Origin: Rhodobacter capsulatus
GTDB lineage: Bacteria > Pseudomonadota > Alphaproteobacteria > Rhodobacterales > Rhodobacteraceae
Reading direction: 5' to 3'
Length of the DNA stretch: 64,000 nucleotides
Assembly: GCF_003254295.1 (NCBI RefSeq)
Contig: NZ_QKZO01000002.1
Location: forward strand, 390,820-454,819
The notes beneath the pieces are model-generated. The model worked only from the letters and a program-made list of their open reading frames with translations, made no database searches and was not told where the DNA came from. Shown here one piece after another: positions 41,399-49,330 of the stretch (its first letter is position 1; every line of letters begins with the position of its first letter). A program made the translations under genes and the position numbers.

Positions 41399-43045
41399 TT
41401 AATTCGTCAGCGGCCCCAATGCCACCCCCGCCTTGTCCAGAGCGGCAAAGAGCGCGGCATCCCGCCCGTAGACATCGTCGCGATACTCGATCCGGCCCTG
41501 GGCATTCGGGAAGGCGGTGAAATAGACCAGATGCACCGGAACGGGGTCGCGCAGCTTCACCGTCGTCTCGGCGCCGGTCTTCAGCACCGACTGGAAATAG
41601 CCCTCGGGGTCGGCCTCCTGCGCGGCGAGCAGCGCATAGGCCAGATCAAAGGGCCGCCCGACCCGGATGCAGCCATGGCTGAAGGCGCGGACATCCTTTT
41701 GAAACAGGGATTTCGACGGCGTGTCATGCAGATAGATATTGTGGGGATTGGGGAAGAGGAACTTCACCAGCCCCAGCGCATTGCCGTCCGAGGGCGGCTG
41801 ACGCATCGCAAAGGGAAAGTTGCGCGCGTTGTAGGCGGCAAAGTTCACCGAATCGCGCGACACCGCCCGGCCCCGGCTGTCGATCAGCTGGATATGCCCC
41901 GCCGCGCCCGCATTGCGCTGCATCATCGGCAGATATTCCTTGACGGTGATCGAGCGCGGCACCGACCAGCTCGGGTTGATCACCATCATCTCCATCACGT
42001 CGGAAAACTCCGGCGTGCGGCGGTCGCCCTGGTTCATGCCGACCACGGTCACCGTCTCGAAGCTCATCTTGCCGTCATCGACGATGCGGGCGGTGAAATC
42101 GGGCAGGTTCACCCAGATGTGGCGCCGGCCCAGATCAAGCCCGTTCATCCAGCGCAGCCGCTCCATCGCGACCAGGATCGCTTTCATCCGCTCCTCGGGG
42201 GCGCGGTTGATCCGCGAAAGCGTGCCCTCGCCCGCGACGCCATCGGCCTTGAGCCCTTGGTCCAGCTGATAGGTCTGCACCGCCTTGTGCAAGGCGCCGT
42301 CATAGGTCGCACTGACCGAACGCCCAAGATAGCCCATGCGGATCAGCCGGTCGCGCAGCGCGATGACGCCCGGGCCGCTGTCGCCCGGGCCAAGCCGCTT
42401 CGCCGCGACCTGCGGCCCCCAGCCGCCCGTGGCGATCTCGGCCTGCAGATCGAGCCGCGCCTTGAGAAGCGCCGCATAGCGCGGCGAATTCGGCGCCAGA
42501 TCGCGCAGGAACCGCGCCGGGGCGGGGCTGGCAAGCAGCCCGTTCAAAAGCGCCTGCGGATCGGGGCGGAGGATATCGCGCACGATCCCGGCATCGATCT
42601 TCTTCGGCTCGAGCGCGCCCGAGGAGATGTCGCGCGCCCAGGCGAGATAGGCCAGCGACATCGCCGCATCGAGCTGGCCGCGCTCGCGCTCGGTCTCGAT
42701 CGTGGCGAAACGGGCGCGCAGATCCTCGGCGCCATAGCGCGCCACCGGCAGGCCATTCGCACCGGCCTGATCAAGCGCGGCAAGAAAGGCGGCCCGACGC
42801 GATGCGGCCTCGGCGGTGGTCCAGAGCGGCGCATATCCGCGCGCGGCATAAAAGGCGGCCAGCGCGGGTTCGGCCGCGGCGGTTTCCGCCACCGCCTGGG
42901 CAAAGCCCGACAGCGACAGCGCCTGCGCCCGGGCCGGATCCGCCGCCACGAAAGGCGCGATGGCCGCCCCGGCCATCATCATCGCAACAAGGGCGGCCCG
43001 GCCAACCCCAAGACAAGATCCAACCCCAAGACAAGATGCAGTCAT
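41399..43045 (-). CDS. L,D-transpeptidase (YcbB/LdtD-type)
   Basis: Forms 3-3 cross-links or protein links in peptidoglycan. The 548-residue protein has a signal peptide, a scaffold region, a peptidoglycan-binding domain (PGDSGPGVIALRDRLIRMGY ... GEGTLSRIN) and a YkuD domain with catalytic SHGCIRVGRPFDLAYALL. ATG at 43045 follows GGGGAC. The signal peptide contains SCLGVGSCLGVG, from an 18-base tandem duplication. An alternative start at the MMM of MMMAGAAIAP would omit it. Divergent from the DUF882 gene. Confidence 0.9.
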   Translation of the reverse strand: MTASCLGVGSCLGVGRAALVAMMMAGAAIAPFVAADPARAQALSLSGFAQAVAETAAAEPALAAFYAARGYAPLWTTAEAASRRAAFLAALDQAGANGLPVARYGAEDLRARFATIETERERGQLDAAMSLAYLAWARDISSGALEPKKIDAGIVRDILRPDPQALLNGLLASPAPARFLRDLAPNSPRYAALLKARLDLQAEIATGGWGPQVAAKRLGPGDSGPGVIALRDRLIRMGYLGRSVSATYDGALHKAVQTYQLDQGLKADGVAGEGTLSRINRAPEERMKAILVAMERLRWMNGLDLGRRHIWVNLPDFTARIVDDGKMSFETVTVVGMNQGDRRTPEFSDVMEMMVINPSWSVPRSITVKEYLPMMQRNAGAAGHIQLIDSRGRAVSRDSVNFAAYNARNFPFAMRQPPSDGNALGLVKFLFPNPHNIYLHDTPSKSLFQKDVRAFSHGCIRVGRPFDLAYALLAAQEADPEGYFQSVLKTGAETTVKLRDPVPVHLVYFTAFPNAQGRIEYRDDVYGRDAALFAALDKAGVALGPLTN

Positions 43046-43233
43046 TCTGTCCCCGCCACAGAAAAGCAACCTGCAACCTGTGGGAAAACCGGGGCCAAGT
43101 CCACCCCGCAGGCGGTTTCGCCGGGGCTTTCCCCGCCTCGGCGGCGCGACAGATGCAAACCGGCCACAGAAGCGGGCTCTGGCAAGAAATTGCCGACAGG
43201 TCCGGTTTTCCCTACCCGCGAAAAAATGACAAT

Positions 43234-43262
43234 TTGAAACACGATTCGCTTCGTGCCATAAG
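43234..43262 (+). promoter_or_regulatory. Candidate promoter of the DUF882 gene
   Basis: TTGAAA (43234-43239), a 17-base spacer, and CATAAG (43257-43262), about 80 bases before the ATG at 43340. Confidence 0.4.
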
Positions 43263-43339
43263 ATTGCCACGGAATCCGGGTAAGTCCGGATCAAGCCGCA
43301 AACTTCAGACGGCACAGACCGAGGGACAGGCGAACCGAT

Positions 43340-43900
43340 ATGGGCACGATCACGACTTCTCGTCGCGGGCTTCTTGCGGCCTTTGCTGCCACGCTTGTGG
43401 TAGCTGCCCCGAAAGCCTCCAACGCCTTCAGCTTTCTGCGTGGCGCGGGGGATATCCGTCGGATCCACATGTATTCCGGCCGCACCGGCGAAAGCCTCGA
43501 CACCATCTACTGGATCGAAGGCGAATATATCCCCGAGGCGCTGAAGGAAATCACCCGGTTCATGCGCGACTGGCGCACGAATGACATCAAGACGATCGAT
43601 CCGCGCACCGTCGATATTGCCGCCGCCTCGCATCGTCTGCTCGACACTTCCGAACCCTACATGCTGCTGTCGGGCTACCGCTCGCCCGCGACCAATGCGA
43701 TGCTGCGCTCGCGTTCGGGCGGGGTGGCGCGCAATTCGCTGCACATGCGCGGGATGGCGGCGGATCTGCGGCTGAAATCGCGCTCGGTCGGGCAGATCTA
43801 TTCCGCCGCCCTGTCCTGCCATGCGGGCGGCGTCGGCAAATATGCGCGCTCGGATTTCGTGCACATGGATTGCGGCGACATCCGCAGCTGGCAGGGCTGA
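43340..43900 (+). CDS. DUF882 (M15-like) exported murein peptidase-family protein
   Basis: A 186-residue protein with a twin-arginine-type signal (TSRRGLLAAFAATLVVAAP). The body has the M15-like zinc-site pattern: SGYRSPATNAML, HMRGMAADLRL and DFVHMDCGDIRSW. DUF882 proteins are predicted D,D- or L,D-carboxypeptidase-like enzymes. Divergent from the L,D-transpeptidase gene, so both cell-wall genes share an upstream region. Confidence 0.87.
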   Translation: MGTITTSRRGLLAAFAATLVVAAPKASNAFSFLRGAGDIRRIHMYSGRTGESLDTIYWIEGEYIPEALKEITRFMRDWRTNDIKTIDPRTVDIAAASHRLLDTSEPYMLLSGYRSPATNAMLRSRSGGVARNSLHMRGMAADLRLKSRSVGQIYSAALSCHAGGVGKYARSDFVHMDCGDIRSWQG

Positions 43901-43935
43901 GCCCGCCTTTCCCGCCTGAGGAAAACTTTCCGGAG

Positions 43936-43964
43936 AAAGCGTCGCCCTGCGGCGCTTTTCCGTT
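43936..43964 (+). terminator. Terminator after the DUF882 gene
   Basis: A 10-base stem AAAGCGTCGC / GCGGCGCTTT with one T-G wobble, loop CCT, and a T-run. It marks the end of host sequence before the integrated element. Confidence 0.8.
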
Positions 43965-44060
43965 TTGCGCCAATCCGTTGCGCGGTTTTCACGGCGGGGG
44001 ACAACTCTGCGTAAAAACGCATTCCGCATGTCTGTTTTGAGGAGGGTTTGGGGGAGAGAT

Positions 44061-44075
44061 TTGGCGCACCCGACA
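44061..44075. repeat. Left attachment site copy
   Basis: TTGGCGCACCCGACA, identical to the tRNA-Arg 3' end at 58072-58086. Flanking bases differ, so the repeat core is exactly 15 bases. Confidence 0.88.
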
Positions 44076-44387
44076 AACGCCGCAGGCCCTTTTCAAGCCG
44101 TTGCAATCAGTAATATTTTTCTTTTTATATCAATGCATTAGATGAAGATCGAGAAGCAGCCGATTTCATCGCCTTGCATCTTTTTGCAATATTTTTGCTG
44201 GCAGCATGGCAAGACGCAGATCGACGCTCGAAACTGGCACTGAGGGACGAAAAAAAACCTCCACCATCCACTCGACCGACCATTTTTTAGGCATCTGTCG
44301 TGAGGTGTGCAAAGGGGCAAAATCGAACCTCCAAAACAGGGAGATCGAACCTCGAAGCGCCGCGCGCCCGCCAATCTGCTGACCAAC
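44076..44387. other. AT-rich left end of the element, no gene
   Basis: About 310 bases without a credible ORF and clearly more AT-rich than the surroundings. ATCGAACCTC occurs twice, at 44322-44331 and 44344-44353, exactly 22 bases apart (about two helical turns), with related GATCGA/TCGAA words around it. This is what integrase arm-type or regulator binding sites would look like; identity is inference. Confidence 0.5.
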
Positions 44388-44400
44388 TGACTGATTGGAG
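44388..44400 (+). repeat. TGACTGATTGGAG box, copy 1
   Basis: The 13-base word TGACTGATTGGAG lies directly before the integrase ATG and recurs at 46795-46807. It includes a GGAG ribosome-binding core, but the identity extends well beyond it. Confidence 0.5.
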
Positions 44401-44401
44401 C

Positions 44402-45748
44402 ATGGAACGCGCGATGCCAAAGATGGCGAAGGAACTCGGCCCCCTCGACATAAAGAGGGCGGCTCACCCTGGCACCCACGAACGGAACATCTGGGTGCAG
44501 GTCGGCGGCGTGTCCGGTCTCATTTTGCAAGTCTCTCCGGGGAACGCGAAGTCTTGGTTGCTGCGCACGCTGATCGGCGGCAAGCGGCGGGCCGTTGGCT
44601 TGGGCGCCTATCCCGAGGTCTCGTTGGCCGAGGCGCGCGACCGGGCGCGGCAGGCGAAGGCGAAGGTGCGGGACGGTATTGACCCGATCGAGGAACGGAA
44701 GGCGACCCGCGCCGCTCTGGCGGCGGCGCAGCGGCGCACATTGACCATGGCTGATGCGCTCGAAATGTGGATCGAGGCCAAGGGGGCGCAAATCGGAAAC
44801 GAAAAGGCCATCAAATACTTGCGCAGCACTTTTGAGACGTATGCCGCCGCCGAAGTCGGCAGGATCGCCGTCTCGGAGATCGAGACGCGCGACATTCTCC
44901 GGGTGTTGCAACCGATCTGGCTGACGAAGACTGAAACTGCGCGAAAGCTGCGGATGCGATTTGAGGCGATCCTGAACTGGGCTGCCGTCGCGGGCCATCG
45001 CCCGCACGACGCCCCGAACCCGGCGCGGTGGAACGGCAATCTGGCCGAACTGCTGCCCCGCCCCGATGCGGTGGCCAAGGGCGCAAATCAACCGGCAATC
45101 GCACAGGCCGATCTGCCCGCGTGGTGGGCCGCCCTCGCGAAGCGCGGTGGCATGGGGGCGGCGGCCCTTCGCTTCGCCTGCCTGTGCGCGAGCCGCAGCG
45201 GCGAGGTGCGGGGCGCACGATGGGAGGAAATCGACCTAGAAGCTGGGCTGTGGATCGTCCCCGCCGACAGAATGAAGATGAAACGCGAACACCGCGTGGC
45301 GCGGTCGCCCGATGCGGTGGCCTTGCTCCGCGACCTGCCGCGTGCCGAGAGTGACCTAGTGTTTTGGGCACCGCGCGGCGGCGCCCTGTCCGACATGACC
45401 CTAAGCAAGGTAATGCGGGATATGCAAGCAGACGCCGAGCGCGCAGAGCAAAAGGCCGGTGAGCCGGTGGAGAAGGCCGGTTGGCGAGACCTCCGCACGG
45501 GCCGCCCTGCTGTGCCGCATGGGCTTCGCTCGTCGTTTCGAGACTGGGCCGCAGATCACGGCGTCGACCACACACTGGCCGAACTGGCTCTGGCCCATGA
45601 TGTCGGTGACGCGACCGAACGGGCCTATCGTCGGACCGATCTTCTTGAGCGGCGGCGTCAGGTCATGTCTCAGTGGTCGGACTTTCTCCATGGGCGGGCT
45701 GCGGAAACCGTAGTGCCGTTCCCTGCCCCGCTGGCGGTGCGGTCATGA
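44402..45748 (+). CDS. int: P4-type tyrosine integrase
   Basis: A 448-residue site-specific recombinase with the N-terminal DUF4102-like arm domain (VSPGNAKSWLLRTLIGGKRR, LGAYPEVSLAEARDRA). Catalytic residues counted from this start: Arg265 (ASRSGEVRG), His373 and Arg376 (HGLRSSFRD), His399 (LAHDVGD) and Tyr409 (RAYRR). It reads away from the left att copy, so it sits at the end opposite the tRNA. ATG at 44414 is an alternative start, since GGAG is only one base before 44402. Overlaps the next gene by 4 bases. Confidence 0.92.
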   Translation: MERAMPKMAKELGPLDIKRAAHPGTHERNIWVQVGGVSGLILQVSPGNAKSWLLRTLIGGKRRAVGLGAYPEVSLAEARDRARQAKAKVRDGIDPIEERKATRAALAAAQRRTLTMADALEMWIEAKGAQIGNEKAIKYLRSTFETYAAAEVGRIAVSEIETRDILRVLQPIWLTKTETARKLRMRFEAILNWAAVAGHRPHDAPNPARWNGNLAELLPRPDAVAKGANQPAIAQADLPAWWAALAKRGGMGAAALRFACLCASRSGEVRGARWEEIDLEAGLWIVPADRMKMKREHRVARSPDAVALLRDLPRAESDLVFWAPRGGALSDMTLSKVMRDMQADAERAEQKAGEPVEKAGWRDLRTGRPAVPHGLRSSFRDWAADHGVDHTLAELALAHDVGDATERAYRRTDLLERRRQVMSQWSDFLHGRAAETVVPFPAPLAVRS

Positions 45749-46419
45749 CGGGCCTGCCACTCCAAGATCCCGCCCTGATCGCTGCGCTGATCGAGGCAGG
45801 AAAACGCACGGGGCGCGAACGGGCCGAAGCCCTTGCCCCCTTCTGGCTCCGCGTAGTTGCCGCAGATGACCGGCTGTCCCGGCTGCGCGATGACCCCGAG
45901 GCTCGCGGCCAGATCGAGGCCCTGCTTCTCCAACTGCGCGACGACGCCGAGGCGAACCCCTTTGTTCGCGAGTGGTCACGCCCCGAGGTGGAGGCGCTGG
46001 CGGCACGGGTGCTGGCCCTGCGCGAAGAACTCGCCGTTCTGGTCGATGACGCCCGCTCGCTGGGCAGGGCCGCCACGGGCGGGCCACTGGACGGATACAC
46101 GGCGGCCATGGCGTTCGCGCTGATCGACCTCTTCGACCGCCCCGAACTGGCCGCCGCCGAAACCGCAGCCGAGGCGCTGCTGGCCGCGCCCGGCAAGGCT
46201 GGCGGCCCGGGCGATTACACGGCGAACACGCGCCCCCGGCCAATTGCCGTTTTCGGCGCTGCGCTTGTTCCGCTGTTCCGCCGCGCAGGCATCCCCCTCG
46301 GCGGAAACGCAAACAGGGACAAGGCTTTCGCGGCCTTTCTTGATATGGCGCACGACTTTGCAACAGGTGGCCCGATCCCCGGTCGGAACGCCCTTCTGGC
46401 AGATCTGCGCCGCCTGTGA
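45745..46419 (+). CDS. Element protein of unknown function, coupled to int
   Basis: A 224-residue, largely alpha-helical and acidic protein. The ATG overlaps the int stop (ATGA), so it is translated with the integrase. A helical middle (EVEALAARVLALREELAVLV) could be a coiled coil; the C-terminal part (IAVFGAALVPLFRRAGIPLG) is more ordered. No family recognised; a recombination-directionality or satellite-specific role is possible but unsupported. Confidence 0.65.
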   Translation: MTGLPLQDPALIAALIEAGKRTGRERAEALAPFWLRVVAADDRLSRLRDDPEARGQIEALLLQLRDDAEANPFVREWSRPEVEALAARVLALREELAVLVDDARSLGRAATGGPLDGYTAAMAFALIDLFDRPELAAAETAAEALLAAPGKAGGPGDYTANTRPRPIAVFGAALVPLFRRAGIPLGGNANRDKAFAAFLDMAHDFATGGPIPGRNALLADLRRL

Positions 46420-46521
46420 TTTTCGCAACTTCCCGGCCCATCGGGGGAGTTACCGAAAGGTTTTGAGAGCCATCGAAATATGTTGAAATTGGTTGGCACC
46501 CCAACAAAACGAGGTGCAACG

Positions 46522-46707
46522 ATGTTCCTTTCCGACAAACAAACCGGTGAACGCTATAGCGTCAGCCGCGTGACCGTCTGGCGGTGGCGCAAGGCGGACC
46601 CGACCTTCCCCGCCCCTGTTCAGTTGTCCCCGGGGTGCGTCCGGTGGCGCCTTTCCGACTTGGAAGCCTGGGAGGCCGCCAAGGCCGCCGCGACTTCCGC
46701 CGCGTGA
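46522..46707 (+). CDS. AlpA-like excisionase/regulator
   Basis: A 61-residue MerR-like winged-helix protein: SVSRVTVWRWRKADPTFPAP with VRWRLSDLEAWEAAK, the standard AlpA/Xis pattern. In P4-type elements such proteins activate integrase or act as excisionase. GAGGT sits 6 bases before the ATG at 46522; an upstream ATG at 46480 would add 14 residues with no ribosome-binding site. Confidence 0.85.
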   Translation: MFLSDKQTGERYSVSRVTVWRWRKADPTFPAPVQLSPGCVRWRLSDLEAWEAAKAAATSAA

Positions 46708-46733
46708 AAGCCGCCCCCCCCCAAATCTCCACC

Positions 46734-46761
46734 TTGCGCGGCAATCGGATCGGGCTATTAT
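46734..46761 (+). promoter_or_regulatory. Promoter of the replication operon
   Basis: TTGCGC (46734-46739), a 16-base spacer, and TATTAT (46756-46761, 5 of 6 to consensus). The leader then holds the TGACTGATTGGAG box and hairpin CCCGGC-AATGC-GCCGGG (46829-46845) before the 46866 gene. Confidence 0.55.
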
Positions 46762-46794
46762 CTTCTCAAGCCGAAAGCCCACCCGGCCCGTGAT

Positions 46795-46807
46795 TGACTG
46801 ATTGGAG
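46795..46807 (+). repeat. TGACTGATTGGAG box, copy 2
   Basis: Identical to 44388-44400. Here it is in the leader, about 34 bases after the -10 and 58 bases before the ATG at 46866, so it is not simply that gene's ribosome-binding site. A short ORF starting at 46794 is out of context. Confidence 0.5.
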
Positions 46808-46865
46808 ACATAGCGGCGTCACCAGTCACCCGGCAATGCGCCGGGCATCACGAAAGGGGGCATCC

Positions 46866-47297
46866 ATGCCTTCATCGCAACGAAAAGGCCCCGAGAGCGC
46901 CCGCCAGCGCCCCGAGGCCATTCAACTCAAGATCACGGGAGAGGATACGGCGAAAGCCGTTCCTACACAAGCGGCAAGCCCGTTTGCGTGGTTGCAGGCG
47001 GTGGCGGAAGTCCACGGGGCGAGCCGCTTGACGCAGAGCGGCCTGAGGCCCGTCGATCTATACCTCGCCGTCTGGCTTGCGGGTCGCCTTGACCGCGTCA
47101 CCATGACCGCCCGGGCCGGATCGGATGAATGGGCGGCGGCCTGCGGGGTTCATCCGCAAGGCGCCCGGGGCGCGATCAAGCGCCTGCGCGACGCCGGTCT
47201 GCTCCGCGTGGTTGGGCACGAAAAACACGAAGGGCCGGGGCGCCCTGCGAACATCTACGCCGCGACCGTGCCCGGCGCGGATGGGGGTGCGGAATGA
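46866..47297 (+). CDS. Winged-helix protein, probable replication or regulatory factor
   Basis: A 143-residue protein. After a basic N-terminus, residues 55-143 form a winged helix: LRPVDLYLAVWLAGRLDRVT, then WAAACGVHPQGARGAIKRLR and DAGLLRVVGHEKHEGPGRPA (the wing). AAAGGGGG precedes the ATG. It overlaps the larger replication-like gene by 4 bases, and the two may act together at the iterons. Function inferred from fold and context only. Confidence 0.7.
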   Translation: MPSSQRKGPESARQRPEAIQLKITGEDTAKAVPTQAASPFAWLQAVAEVHGASRLTQSGLRPVDLYLAVWLAGRLDRVTMTARAGSDEWAAACGVHPQGARGAIKRLRDAGLLRVVGHEKHEGPGRPANIYAATVPGADGGAE

Positions 47298-48502
47298 ACG
47301 CAACCGCAAATCACCTCTCGAACCCGAGGGGCCGCGATCCTTTCGCAATCGCGAAAGAGCGATACGTTCTCGATGTCGTGCGCCACGCACAGGGAGAGGC
47401 GGCGACGAAAGTCGCCATCGCCCTAGCCCTCAGCATTGCAAGCCGGAAAGAGTTCGAGGCTTCTGGTGCTTTGCTGGCATGGCCATCCATGCGGACGATT
47501 TCCGAGGCGACCGGGATTTTCAGGAGCCGGATCGAACGCGGCGTCAAGGCGCTTGAGGCTTCGGGGCATTTGACCGTCGAGCGGCCGGAAAAGCGCGGCG
47601 CGACGCATCACAACCGCTACATCTTGCAGATCCCGTATGGCCGCACGGATGCGGCCAATCCAGATGACGCAATTGGCCGCACGACTGTAGCCAATTCAGC
47701 CGATGAAATTGGCCGTGCCGATGCGGCCAATCGGGAACAGGGAATTGGCCGCACAGCTGGGGCCAATATTGGCCGCACCGATGCGGACGCAATGGCCGCA
47801 CCGGTAGGGCCAAACCTTACTGAGAACCCGCCTGACGGCGCGGGGGCGTCAACGCCCCCAGCGCCCGACACGCCGGAGGACGGCGCGGTTTGTGATGTAG
47901 AGGCTCAAGATCAAGACGCGAATGCGGCCACAAGCGCGGGCGCGGTCGAACGCGCCCGCTTGACCAGCGGCGTTTCTTCCTTGGCAGATCGGGCGCGTGA
48001 GGCTCAAACGCTGATCCCCGTGACCGCCGTTGATTGTGGCGATGATCCTGCGGCGCTCCACTTCAAGGATGGGGTCGATGTTTCGCTCGATGAATTCGAC
48101 CGGTTGCACGCGCAGGCGCGCGAGGCGCTGGCGCGGCAAGACGCGGCGCGGGCGCTTGGTGATGCGCTGGAACTTCTCGACAATGAGGCTGATGAACTCG
48201 CGCCCGAGGTATTGAACGGGCTCGTTCAGAGTGACGCGGAAGCGCGCGCCGCAATCGCCGCCGCAGTAGTGGACGCCGTTGACGGCGCCGCCGAGGGGCG
48301 CGAGGGGCGGTGGAAGATGGTTGTTCGGGCCGTGCGGCGGGTGATCACCACCGAGTATTCGGGAGAACGCGGCATCGCTTGTGCCGACGCCGCCGAGGCG
48401 GTGTTGCGCGAGGCAACCCGACCGATTTTCCGTGAGCGTGACGCGGCCCGCAAGGCCGCGAAGGTCAAAGCCGAAGTCGTGGAGGAAAGCCAAAATGTCT
48501 GA
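47294..48502 (+). CDS. Replication-initiator-like protein with internal iterons
   Basis: A 402-residue protein. Residues 15-115 form a winged-helix DNA-binding domain (SMRTISEATGIFRSRIERGV, then LTVERPEKRG), as in phage replication O proteins. Residues 116-170 are a tandem repeat with recurring IGRTDAAN-like units; at the DNA level these are 24-base inverted repeats. The C-terminal 230 residues are acidic and helical with no ATPase motif, so a host or helper helicase would be needed. It overlaps the next gene by 8 bases. A phage lambda O-like role is inferred. Confidence 0.7.
   Translation: MNATANHLSNPRGRDPFAIAKERYVLDVVRHAQGEAATKVAIALALSIASRKEFEASGALLAWPSMRTISEATGIFRSRIERGVKALEASGHLTVERPEKRGATHHNRYILQIPYGRTDAANPDDAIGRTTVANSADEIGRADAANREQGIGRTAGANIGRTDADAMAAPVGPNLTENPPDGAGASTPPAPDTPEDGAVCDVEAQDQDANAATSAGAVERARLTSGVSSLADRAREAQTLIPVTAVDCGDDPAALHFKDGVDVSLDEFDRLHAQAREALARQDAARALGDALELLDNEADELAPEVLNGLVQSDAEARAAIAAAVVDAVDGAAEGREGRWKMVVRAVRRVITTEYSGERGIACADAAEAVLREATRPIFRERDAARKAAKVKAEVVEESQNV
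47635..47817. repeat. Six iteron-like inverted repeats inside the initiator gene (candidate origin)
   Basis: Copies of a 24-base unit with consensus arms ATTGGCCG ... CGGCCAAT. The GGCCG cores start at 47639, 47675, 47711, 47747, 47771 and 47794, giving spacings of 36, 36, 36, 24 and 23 bases. Copies 1-4 are the best; 5 and 6 have degraded right arms. The 36-base period keeps the reading frame. A small AT-rich zone for melting is not obvious next to them. Confidence 0.75.
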
Positions 48503-48938
48503 ACTTGTCGTTCTCGACGTCACCGTCTCACGCATTTTGGGCGGCTTGAACGCCTATCTGACCGCAAAGCGCCTCGCGCGCTTCCTCGACGCTGGGGACC
48601 GCGACGGTGCGACGGCGGAATGGCGCCGCCGCCGCGCCGAGGCCGAGCGGCAGATTTCCTCGAAGGTCGGGGTGCCCGAGCCGATCCGCGCCGAGGTGCT
48701 GCGCCGCTACTGCGGCGCCGTCCGGGAAGAGATCGTCAAGCTGCGCGGCAGCGCTGCAATAGGCATCGAGAACCGGACGAAATCCGACGATGGCCGCCCC
48801 GTCGCGAAAATCCTCGCGTTTCCGACCCGGACCGATCCGTTGCCGGTCCCATCTTTTGCCGCGTGGAACGGCCCGACGAACGACCCGGACGAGTGGGCGC
48901 GCTGGTCGGCGCGCGAGATGTTTGGCGGTGACGCATGA
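48495..48938 (+). CDS. Element protein of unknown function
   Basis: A 147-residue protein: an alpha-helical N-terminal half (LGGLNAYLTAKRLARFLDAG, EWRRRRAEAERQIS) with many Arg and Glu, then a linker and a C-terminal segment WARWSAREMFGG. No family recognised. It overlaps the initiator gene by 8 bases and the next gene by 4, so it belongs to the same operon. Confidence 0.65.
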   Translation: MSELVVLDVTVSRILGGLNAYLTAKRLARFLDAGDRDGATAEWRRRRAEAERQISSKVGVPEPIRAEVLRRYCGAVREEIVKLRGSAAIGIENRTKSDDGRPVAKILAFPTRTDPLPVPSFAAWNGPTNDPDEWARWSAREMFGGDA

Positions 48939-49330
48939 GCGGCACGGCCCCTGAAACCCGCCGCCGGTTCGCGCGGGTGCGGGGCGTCGTGATTGAATTT
49001 CCGGTGGCGCCCCGCCCGAAAGTCGCCCAGGGCGAACCGGCGCCGCCCCTTTTGCCGCCCGGTGGGCCTACGTTCTATATAGCGAGCGAAGATCTGCCGC
49101 CGCCGCCGTCGCGGCCGTGGTATCGACGCCCGCCGCCGATCTGGCAAACCGATAGCCGTACGTTTTGCATGGATGATCCGGGGCGGTTGCGGTTTGCACC
49201 GATGGCCGACACCGGCAGCGCATTCTTGGCACTTTGCGAGGACGGCGCAGCCTCGCCGAGACGCGAAAGCCGAGAGGCTGCAGCGCTTGCTTCGCAACTG
49301 GGTCGAACACGACCAAGGACGGCGATATGA
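48935..49330 (+). CDS. Proline-rich element protein of unknown function
   Basis: A 131-residue protein starting in an ATGA overlap with the previous gene. Rich in Pro and Arg (LPPGGPTFYIASEDLPPPPS), with little predictable fold. Its last 50 codons overlap a different frame (49173-49676) that looks more protein-like, so either the genes overlap by 158 bases or a frameshift has split one gene near 49.25 kb. Confidence 0.5.
   Translation: MSGTAPETRRRFARVRGVVIEFPVAPRPKVAQGEPAPPLLPPGGPTFYIASEDLPPPPSRPWYRRPPPIWQTDSRTFCMDDPGRLRFAPMADTGSAFLALCEDGAASPRRESREAAALASQLGRTRPRTAI

Noticed and set aside
38972-43237. A 1,421-codon open frame on the plus strand across the ketosynthase, carrier, lpxD and transpeptidase genes
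   Set aside because: It is antisense to four well-supported genes, very rich in Arg, His and Pro, and has no domain; a GC-skew shadow.
47635-47817. CRISPR-like array
   Set aside because: The repeats have dyad symmetry, are in a coding frame, and lack unique spacers or cas genes.
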